A stretch of 15,272 nucleotides of DNA, from assembly GCA_905221605.1 (NCBI GenBank), contig CAJNDS010000730.1, positions 64,001-79,272 on the forward strand, read 5' to 3'. Within the stretch, counting starts at the first letter, position 1. Every line of letters begins with the position of its first letter. Both the position numbers and the translations under genes were made by a program. Positions 10,001 through 15,272 of this stretch are shown here, one piece after another. The stretch is from Symbiodinium natans. Lineage: Eukaryota; Sar; Dinophyceae; Suessiales; Symbiodiniaceae. Under the pieces are notes generated by a model. It was not told the origin of the DNA. It saw only the letters and a list, made by a program, of their open reading frames with translations, and did no database searches.

Positions 10001-10635
10001 ACCTTTGCCTGGCCCCAAAAGACTTTGGGATCCCATCTGTCGTCGAGGTGCAGCAGATCGAGTTGAGTGACCATTCGGAGAGGCTTCAGCTTGTCCCTGC
10101 CAGTGTCCTGAAACAGTCTGAACAACAGTTCTGTCGACGCTTCTAGCCGTGACATAGCCACCGTCAAGTCGTAAGTGGTCATCTTCCCAGCAATTTTGGC
10201 GTCCTCCAGGTCCGTTCTGAAAGAAGTGGACGCTGCTCGGCGATAAGCATCGTACAACTCATGCGATAGCTCTTCCTGCTTCAAAATAGACTTGCCAGTT
10301 GACAAACACGCGTTGGAATACGACAGGTTGCACAGCGGCAGTGCGTTCATTGCGCGGTCTCCAGTGAGGATAAGATGGTTCGGGTATAAGACAGGGGCTG
10401 TGTCCAGCGGCACTCCAGGATGTGTCTGGGTGGGGATCAGCGACATTTCACTTAGTTTTAAAAACGGAGTGAATTTCTCCAGCCTGATGTCTTGCCGAAC
10501 CAAGTCCCTGACTCGGTGTCTCATCTGGGATCTGCTCACAACTCCATCGCAATGGTCGTGGATCAGGTTGAGATACTCTTTGAAGACGCTCGACTTCACC
10601 CCCAAATAATCCAGCGCGCCCAAGAAGCCGATCAT
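6955..10635 (-). CDS. RNA virus-like RNA-directed RNA polymerase (L-like), endogenous viral element candidate
   Basis: This is an uninterrupted 1226-codon frame with no intron signal. Residues 1-600 are not recognised. A polymerase-like core spans about 610-1010. Possible basic motif F residues lie at 616-625 (SKRYCTSDLRG) or 709-719. Motif A is LDFASW (D730). Motif B is GYPQGIHLGQDS (786-797). Motif C is QYIDDSDASM, with D831 and D832. Motif D/E has K868 followed by IEYRGLMID (882-890). A thumb-like TPSALGGMSVFS (976-987) follows, with ARGSACPD after it. In negative-strand viruses motif A often reads D-x2-K/x-W and motif B has QG, and mononegavirus-type L proteins carry P-x-x-LGG after motif E; these fit here. 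IDD replaces the usual GDN or SDD and is a feature reported for qinviruses. Residues 1056-1110 form a Ser/Arg/Thr-rich linker. The Met at 10635 is the first in this open stretch, but the frame is open 16 codons further upstream, to a TGA. The alternative is a reverse transcriptase (PQG plus YxDD); the LGG thumb motif and the lack of RNase H or integrase favour an RdRp. The host virus group is inferred, not shown. Confidence 0.62.
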   Translation of the reverse strand: MIGFLGALDYLGVKSSVFKEYLNLIHDHCDGVVSRSQMRHRVRDLVRQDIRLEKFTPFLKLSEMSLIPTQTHPGVPLDTAPVLYPNHLILTGDRAMNALPLCNLSYSNACLSTGKSILKQEELSHELYDAYRRAASTSFRTDLEDAKIAGKMTTYDLTVAMSRLEASTELLFRLFQDTGRDKLKPLRMVTQLDLLHLDDRWDPKVFWGQAKVAQQGKRFKAVRFRSTNTCIVLTPSDFSMACASSINLMTVHLGACITAAESALCHQEEAAVSSCYPSSTTASADPWSGLPGGVAALNDEYAKYIFEYTTGGDPSHRWEVAHVGKTGLLCSILSLPEEDLGIRHAMTSRKEEILKSIRAKRGQAFLFYSKMLSLARTICPFAALQAIRWHRAVPGAQYSAQSLAEKCRLQCQVPAVHSQEHNWDDATGAQQLKRVARAFSLVTLRAIERRVVTTAMRRARSARPDPHDEVALEQHLKVTGDFGALGELESLPTEPHPEERTYKTNYSSDVTVPMAARAGVTIPALPFVQTRSGGPVSPLPTDARIEEYVNGDTLDDVVSSKVPAAVSAFWEYEVKPVAAVTDGTTMASRKRGLELKAFTDPDYQPMKPADGSASRSKRYCTSDLRGPTAVMAAGKDEAAKSQGYQEQVLVHKLGQCNLGVADIPGMRAPMSLSCTAKFLQATESHATFWALKLLGSVTPAASGAAKAARSRARYSILIERSARMMRLGLDFASWSVGQARQAWSAGYDTISHFCSGCDSTDAIVYSGATVSCGPPGAETTFGYSDGYPQGIHLGQDSALGIGATTLASAELAADGSSGMLCPITHADQYIDDSDASMPIAHRADPGAVMEDFCRKIEELLRSSVDVVKSGVGGDSGMMIGTIEYRGLMIDEVLKLHCSLMIPIGPDDDPGLLALTAVPSISAAYLAAQATPLLAHTMGYLWTRINAFSLLKAHNVWGKVSVNSSPSARDLMLFLSTPSALGGMSVFSDIVARGSACPDKMSAFVGSAMLSADEGTRKTVQNLILKGTSLQLFNLVGDSPDPTVRDLSEYGGEVSATLKKVSDSSSQPGQSTEAAPRGQPREAATSHTAIRSRRATSRATTSQSPNPRVETFAHIAGKTNEKAEDLSDCDISVVKSSLMAAVGRGSPFDKVMSRHSRRTGDTIYGQVVACLGTHGARKLFNSPTCEEARVIAGTADFNAYSDCISQLTARRSKSRWMACFASFLHRG

Positions 10636-10683
10636 TGCCCCATACCCTGCGATGTCTTTGATCGGCCCAGGGTGTCGTGAAAA

Positions 10684-11091
10684 TCACCTGTGATTTCCTG
10701 CCACCGCGCACTTCTGCTGAAATTGGCTCCAAAACTCATCTGGTTCGTCCCTCTCACAGAGCATCATTGTGATCAAAGCTCTCGCTTCAGGTAATGGCAA
10801 GGCCAGTCTGCGGGGGATGGCCAAGGCCTGGGTGAACAAAGAATCCTCCCAGTGTCGGCAGAGAGAGGGGTCAGATGTGTGTTCTTTGGGTTTTGCTCCT
10901 GTTTTCAAAGCCAAGAACAAGCCTGTGGGGCACAGTTCGGCTGCAGCCGCGGCGAGAGAAGTTGTACCCTCCACTGGCAGCGGTCCCGCTCGACCGGTAG
11001 CCATGTGGAAAAATGCGTGGGAGTCTTCAAATGCTCCAATAATCGTAGTGACCAGTAGCGCTGCCACTGCCGTCGGGAGAAATGGCAGCAT
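10684..11091 (-). CDS. N-terminal part of the virus-like polymerase frame, ended by in-frame TGA
   Basis: This 135-codon frame begins with a hydrophobic stretch (MLPFLPTAVAALLVTTIIGA) and ends in ...CAVAGNHR at a TGA at 10686-10684. It is in exactly the same phase as the 1226-codon frame: the two Met codons are 456 nt apart, which is 152 codons. Beyond the TGA the phase stays open through 16 codons to the Met at 10635. The simplest reading is one reading frame of at least 1378 codons interrupted once. Whether the TGA is a pseudogenising mutation, a sequencing error, a readthrough site or the true end of a separate small protein cannot be told from one sequence. The frame is open a further 12 codons upstream of the Met before a TAA. 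The product is not recognised. The hydrophobic start could be a membrane segment or simply the buried N-terminus of a larger protein. Confidence 0.5.
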   Translation of the reverse strand: MLPFLPTAVAALLVTTIIGAFEDSHAFFHMATGRAGPLPVEGTTSLAAAAAELCPTGLFLALKTGAKPKEHTSDPSLCRHWEDSLFTQALAIPRRLALPLPEARALITMMLCERDEPDEFWSQFQQKCAVAGNHR

Positions 11092-11336
11092 AGGATGGAA
11101 AAATGAAGCCTGGAATGCTAAAAGGTAGAGTGTTTATGCTTAAATCTACTGCACTAGCGAGAGCCCTTTAACTCCTCTCTAGTTTATATGAGCATCAGTC
11201 AACATTGCAGTGGGAATTCGTCTGAAGTTGGAGAACGACCACTGTTTGCACGTGCCTAGTGTAACCGATGTTAACGAGTGTAAGTTGTCATCGTGAGCAG
11301 AGTTGATCTGCAGTTTGAGCCGCTTGAGCCATTTTC
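11092..11336. other. Upstream flank of the virus-like cassette
   Basis: No gene seen. On the minus strand at about 11317-11332 it reads ATGGCTCAAGCGGCTCAAA. This contains TGGCTCAAG, the 3' end of the dinoflagellate spliced leader as I recall it, plus a degraded second copy. The match is short and could be chance. Confidence 0.3.
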
Positions 11337-11374
11337 TTTAGGGGTTTAGGGTTAAGGGTTTAAGGGTTTAGGGG
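11337..11374 (+). repeat. Interstitial telomere-like TTTAGGG tract
   Basis: The sequence is TTTAGGGGTTTAGGGTTAAG and onward, made of TTTAGGG units with small expansions (TTTAGGGG, TTAAGGG, TTTAAGGG). TTTAGGG is the plant/dinoflagellate-type telomere unit. The tract is degenerate and interstitial, not a chromosome end. Confidence 0.7.
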
Positions 11375-11562
11375 CCCTAGAACCCGCGCCTGCCAACGTT
11401 TCACAAGTCCAGGGCCCCTAAGTGTCGCGCCCGCCAACGTTCCCGAGGCGCGCGCGGCACCGGTCCAGGGCCCCAGGGCCCCTAAATGTCGCGTCTGCCA
11501 ACGTTTCACAGGTCCCCTAAATGCCGCGTCTGCCAACGTTTCACAGGTCCAGGGTCCCTAGT
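11371..11562 (+). repeat. GCCAACGTTTCACA minisatellite cluster (4 copies)
   Basis: The core TGCCAACGTTTCACAGGTCC occurs with small changes at 11391, 11432 (diverged after ACGTT), 11496 and 11531. Linkers are built from AGGGCCCCTAAATG and a CGCG-rich segment. Unit spacing is 41, 64 and 35 bp, so the array is irregular. Confidence 0.75.
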
Positions 11563-11763
11563 GTTGCTGGATAGCGTGACAAGATGGTATGTGGTGCGTT
11601 GCTGAGTCATGGTGTGTGGTGCGTTGATAAGTCATAGTGAGTCATCGGTGTGTGGCGCGTTGGCGCGTAGCGTGGCAAGATGGTGCGTGGTGCGTTGGTG
11701 AATCATAGTGAGTCATAGTCATAGTGAGTCATGGTGTGTATCATAGTGAGTCATGGTGTGTAT
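11563..11763 (+). repeat. GTGCGTTG / TCATAGTGAGTCAT repeat stretch
   Basis: Repeated words GTGTGTGGTGCGTTG, AGCGTG(A/G)CAAGATGGT and TCATAGTGAGTCAT(A/G)GT occur several times in changing order. This looks like a decayed minisatellite feeding into the GGA tract. Confidence 0.65.
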
Positions 11764-11776
11764 GAGGAGGAAGAGC

Positions 11777-11894
11777 GAGGAGGAGGAGGAGGAAGGGGGG
11801 GAGGAGGAGGAGGAGGAGGAGGAGGAGGAGGAGGAGGAGGAGGAGGAGGAGGAGGAGGAGGAGGAGGAGGAGGAGGAGGAGGAGGAGGAGGAGA
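11777..11894 (+). repeat. GGA/GAG microsatellite, 118-nt purine-only run
   Basis: The plus strand has only A and G from 11777 to 11894, with an almost pure GGA repeat from about 11801 to 11893. The tract produces long poly-Gly, poly-Ser, poly-Leu and poly-Pro open frames that are artefacts. Long polypurine mirror tracts can form triplex DNA. Confidence 0.95.
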
Positions 11895-11917
11895 CGGGAC
11901 AGCCCCAAAAGTAAGAA

Positions 11918-11937
11918 CCCCACACAAAGATGTGGGG
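11918..11937. repeat. Small perfect hairpin
   Basis: CCCCACA at 11918-11924 and TGTGGGG at 11931-11937 form a 7-bp stem with a 6-nt loop just past the GGA tract. There is no T run, so terminator function is not claimed. Confidence 0.5.
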
Positions 11938-11939
11938 AA

Positions 11940-12365
11940 CAAAGAAACACAGCATGATATGTGTAAATAGTCTAAGCCGCTATAGTATGAAGATAGTGAG
12001 CTATCTCGGTGCCTTCCGGCGGCTCTGAGCTGCGGGTACAGTGCGCGCGGTGGTTCGGACAGTTTCCAGATTCCAGAGAGATCAGAGGTCGTGACCCAGA
12101 AAGTTCGGCTCTTCAGGTCTGTGGTCACAACCGGTTTTCTTTGTACTATCTTGGCCGAAGGCAGGAGCAGCTGCTAAATGTTGCTAACACCTCCCACGTT
12201 TCAGGGCTTGCGGAGAAGGACGGACCAGCAGCCATGTGAGACATGTAGTCCTTCATTTTCTGAATCGACGTTTCTTAATCCATACGTTACTAAGCAGCCT
12301 TCAAATCGGCAACGCAACGAGCTTGAACTCATAATTCCCTTCTTGACCCAGATGACCTCGACGAA
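11940..12365. other. No supported gene; region 3' of the kinase
   Basis: This lies downstream of the last recognised kinase exon (minus strand). It may hold the last few kinase codons and the 3' untranslated region, but I could not place a further exon; after ...SPYKPQ the frame meets TGA at 12368-12370 if it is not spliced. Confidence 0.4.
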
Positions 12366-12382
12366 GCTCAGGCCCCTCGCAC

Positions 12383-14722
12383 CTGAGGCTTGTATGGTGA
12401 AGGCATGTTGCCATTGTCATACTTCTCCCACTCGAAGGTGTTGAACCTCAACACACAGGCCACTGCATTGTCTCTCTGCTCCTTTTGGCCAAGTCGAGGC
12501 CGAGTGGCCATGCGTGCTTCCGAACGTTTCCAGCTCCACCCTTCCTCATCGGAAGTCTGTCTGCAGGCTCCTGGCGTGGTGGCCAAGCAGATCCCGCATC
12601 AACCCTGTTGCTTGTGTTGTACTTACGGCATCTAAGGAAGCTGAACCCATGGGACAGATCTATGACTATCAGTCGTCTGCTTGCGGCTATCTTAATGGCC
12701 GCACATAGCCTGACTATGGACCTACGACAACGTCCGTCCTTCTTGCAGAGATTCTTGACAAGGTCCTCGTGCGGCTTGAGACTTCAAATCTCTAAAAAAA
12801 ACAAAGGCACTGTCAAGCGGCTTTTGCCCCGCAGCTGTGGTTCCTCAACCACGCCCTTCATTTTGTTAGGGAAGTTCACTTTCGTGATGCCCTTGTTGAC
12901 CTTGCTAGCGCCATGTATCAGGTCCACCAAGTGACTCACAACACACAGCAGACACAGCACCACCAATCCCAAAGCCTTCTGGTAGATCTGCATTGGATGC
13001 GCCGACCTTGCCACGCCAATTTTTTTCAGGACTCGGCCTCTGACAGAACTCACAGAACCAGAGGCGAGAGGCTCAAAGGGTGGATGGCCAGCCATGAGCT
13101 CAAAGCTCAACACACCTCCAAGCGCGGCTCAGGAAACCAGTAAACAATCAGACACAACACGAAAATGTCACACGTCGTAACAAGTGGCAGAGACCGAGGC
13201 AGGCACCGAGAGTCCACCTCGAATGGATATGGCGATGCCACTTATGCTGCTTCAATGTATCGAATATTCGACTCTGACACTCGCGCAAGGCAAGGCTTCG
13301 GTGGGTGGGGCCTCATATGAGGTGCCACACGCGCCGACTTTTTAGAGACCCGTCAGAATGATACGGCTCGCAGTGCCAAGTAGGATCTCAAACAGGCCCC
13401 TCAACTACCAACCATCACCTACTAGCAATACCGAATCAATCGGAATGACTTGCCCCCTCTGACCTTGCTCCAAACGGTCACCACAACCAGCTCAACCATT
13501 TTTTGGAGGTGCTGGCGTGCTCTAGTGAACTAGTCTTGTGATGTCCGTCTCGGCAAAACGCCAGCTGACTAAGTGCATTCGGAGCGCCAGTCGACGGCCA
13601 TTGTATGACCAGCTGATGCGATCATTTCAGGTGCGAAGTAGTCGGGCGTACCGCATGTGGTATAGGTCCTGGATCGCAGCAGATGATGCTTGGGTGGCTG
13701 TGGGTGGCTATGCCGTGAAACGCTTGAAACGCTTGAAACAGCTTTGAGCACAGCACTTGCCGACCACAACCTTTGCCAGGCCCATGTCAGTCAGCTTGAT
13801 GTGGCCAAGCCTGGCAGCTGATATCAGCTGATAGCTGATGGATCTGCGCATTGCATTTCTCAGAAATCAGGCCAGAGACCACTCTGTGAGAAGCAAGTTC
13901 TCTGGCTTCAGGTCCCGGAAGATGATCTTCTTGCCATGGAGATGCTCGAAAGCCTTAGGACTTAGGAGACGACCCCAGTGATCCTAGGGCAAGGAGTTGT
14001 GAAAACGGGCATCACCACCCGTCCATTCCGTGTCTGAGGGGCATTCACCACGCCGGCTACGTAGAACTTGGCATGCCCCTCCTTGCCAAAGAGACCTGCT
14101 CCACAGCTGCATTTGCGGAAACTGTATCAGCGCATTTCCGTGTATTTCCAAACAGAACCTGCCGCGGCTGCTAGGCCGCGTGCCCTTCTTGTTGTAGGTC
14201 GCATAGAGTTCACCTGAAGTCGGCAATACATGAGATTCCTTCCTCGCCCCGTAGTAGTGCAAGTGGTTTTGCAGCCTCCCAGTGCGGGCTCGAGAAGGAA
14301 ATAAAGTGATTGGGTGCCGTTGTACGTCTCGTACAGCTTGATAATGAACCTCGACGAGGCGGTGAGTAGTGAGAAGCGGCAAACAGCTGGACCGCAAACT
14401 ACTCCACTCTCACTCCTGAGGCCCGATGAAAACTGTCTAGATTGGCTCAGGAACGGTGAGTCGCACATGATCTGTACGTTCTTCTCGTTCAATACCTTAG
14501 CTCTGCGTGCGTGGTGAATCGGCCAAACACGAAAATCAGCTACCATCTGGCATCAGTATCTCCAGCGAACCGTTTTGGATGGCGCTTCTGGGAGGCTGGC
14601 ATTTTGCTGCATGCCCGACCTGAGCTGTGAACTCCGGCCCCTCTGTGCCCACATGCCACAAAAACGGTTCACAAACAACGCTTCTCAGCAATGTGCTTCA
14701 TGACGTAACCTTTGCTGAGAGC
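12383..14722 (-). CDS. AGC-family protein kinase (PKA/PKG-like catalytic domain), multi-exon, N-terminus not found
   Basis: A serine/threonine kinase is recognised by joining small exons. In order: 14722-14680 [14 protein letters not shown]; ~14500-14455 [15 protein letters not shown] (helix C); 14349-14276 [11 protein letters not shown]...[10 protein letters not shown] (hinge); 14213-14184 [10 protein letters not shown]; 14095-14043 [17 protein letters not shown]; 13953-13883 [20 protein letters not shown] (catalytic loop, Asp of RDLKPEN); 13810-13757 [16 protein letters not shown] (DMG in place of DFG); 13668-13586 [14 protein letters not shown]...VDW (activation loop and APE); 13127-13073 [15 protein letters not shown]; 13006-12976 [10 protein letters not shown]; 12900-12844 [19 protein letters not shown]; from 12765 [10 protein letters not shown]; 12540-12509 [11 protein letters not shown]; 12446-12383 [20 protein letters not shown] (AGC C-terminal tail). 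The glycine loop and the VAIK lysine should lie further right but I could not find them; the expected S-x-RLPM segment between 12540 and 12735 is also not located. PKA versus PKG cannot be decided without the regulatory region. The role is cytosolic cyclic-nucleotide-type signalling by family inference. Confidence 0.88.
12447..14679 (-). other. Kinase introns, mostly GC-AG
   Basis: Intron bounds were set by keeping the kinase frame, with most acceptors as AG followed by G. Introns: 14350-14454 (GT donor), 14214-14275 (GC), 14096-14183 (GC), 13954-14042 (GC), 13811-13882 (GT), 13669-13756 (GT), 13128-13585 (GC), 13007-13072 (GC), 12901-12975 (GC), 12766-12843 (GA if the exon ends at 12844), 12447-12508 (GC). 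Non-GT donors together with AG|G acceptors are a known dinoflagellate trait. Lengths are 62-105 nt except for the 458-nt intron at 13128-13585. That intron holds a perfect 12-bp palindrome, CCTCATATGAGG, at about 13313-13324. The junction at 13585/13127 is the least certain, because it gives one residue more than the usual VDWWxLG region. Confidence 0.75.
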
Positions 14723-15272
14723 CTCCGGGCAGGTTGGCGATGCTTGCGCATGCTGCAATGTGTATAACTGCGATAGAAAAGCATGATGAATTAGAATGAT
14801 CTGCAAACATGGGTTAAGACAGCTGCTGTGCTGCTGCAACAAAGGCCGGCCACTACAAACAGCCCGCCTAAATGCTTCCCCCGTTCGGCATTTCAGAATG
14901 ATTTAGGGGCCCCCATTGTTGTATCGAGAAGTTCGAGACGTCGTACTGCCCCACGCCCCGTTCCACACCAGCGCCCAGATCTTTTGCGGAATGCCTCTCC
15001 CTGTCAGGCCCCAAATTGAACGTATCGCAACTTCGACGGAGAACAGTCTGAACGCATCTGTGCCAAGCTACAAAGCATAATGCTGCGGGCTACGAAAAGC
15101 TCCTGCATATGTTATGTCGAAACCCTCTCGTCGTGAGCGCTCAGATGATAGAACTTTTGCACTGAAGGTTAAGTCCTAAACGACAACAAACACAGACTCG
15201 TCCCAAAGTTTTTGTTGTCTGGGCAACGCAGTGCCTGAAACGAGATCCGAACTGAAGCGCGTCATCCGTCTC
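14723..15272. other. No recognised exon; expected site of the kinase N-terminal exons
   Basis: The kinase glycine loop and VAIK lysine should lie here or beyond the window edge. I found no convincing LGxGxFG or YALK exon. A TTTAGGGGCCC motif occurs at 14902-14912. Confidence 0.4.

Noticed and set aside
6955-10635. Reverse transcriptase of a retrotransposon
   Set aside because: PQG and YxDD are shared with reverse transcriptases, and the K...EYRGL segment can be read as RT motif D/E. I saw no RNase H, integrase, endonuclease or Gag zinc knuckles, and TPSALGGMS fits viral RdRps better. It is kept as the main alternative, not excluded.
10684-10686. Alternative genetic code with TGA as sense
   Set aside because: Only one TGA interrupts the long frame, and other frames end with TGA normally; dinoflagellate nuclei use the standard code.
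11371-11562. CRISPR array
   Set aside because: Repeat units are irregular in spacing (35-64 bp), spacers are themselves related, and the setting is eukaryotic.
11731-11970. Poly-Gly, poly-Ser, poly-Leu and poly-Pro proteins (both strands)
   Set aside because: These are direct translations of the GGA microsatellite.
14828-15019. Kinase glycine-loop exon (minus-strand LGAGVERGVGQ around 14950)
   Set aside because: LGAG is present by eye but the FG-x-V part is not, and flanking residues do not match AGC kinases.

Overview
The window looks like nuclear DNA of a dinoflagellate (Symbiodiniaceae-like) or a close alveolate. The evidence is a host kinase gene cut into very small exons (30-83 bp), whose introns mostly start with GC (one possibly GA) instead of GT, and TTTAGGG-type telomere-like tracts. 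There is no bacterial operon structure, and no rRNA, tRNA or CRISPR was seen.

Layout. 1-3600: no gene I can support; one weak coding fragment at 1932-2312 (-). 3600-5310: repeats only (a 19-bp perfect inverted repeat whose arms bracket a degenerate CCCTAAA-like tract and a TA microsatellite, then three dispersed direct repeats). 5684-11091, all on the minus strand: a 5.4-kb intronless cassette dominated by a 1226-codon open frame. That frame carries an ordered set of RNA-directed RNA polymerase-like motifs (D-x4-W, PQG, Y-IDD-S, K...EYRG, then LGGMS), which most resemble negative-strand RNA virus L proteins. 11337-11894: telomere-like repeat, a GCCAACGTTTCACA repeat cluster, a GTCATAGTGAGTCAT-rich stretch and a 118-nt purine-only GGA tract. 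12383-14722 (-): an AGC-family (PKA/PKG-like) protein kinase in about 14 recognisable exons. The rest of the right end has no gene that I can see.

The virus-like cassette reads as one degraded or recoded unit. A 135-codon frame lies upstream in the same phase as the polymerase frame and is separated from it only by one TGA. At the polymerase end the plausible coding signal moves to the +1 frame (7016-6825), then returns to the first frame (to 6577), ending in a VVDLT...SDEE tail. A further same-strand frame (6480-5884, continuing out of phase to 5684) encodes an acidic, disordered protein followed by a strong coiled coil. I infer an endogenous RNA-virus-like element in a protist genome. The Ile-Asp-Asp catalytic triplet recalls the IDD reported for qinviruses, but no database search could be run.

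The kinase and the cassette point the same way, as expected for unidirectional dinoflagellate gene arrays. Nothing in the sequence links their functions.
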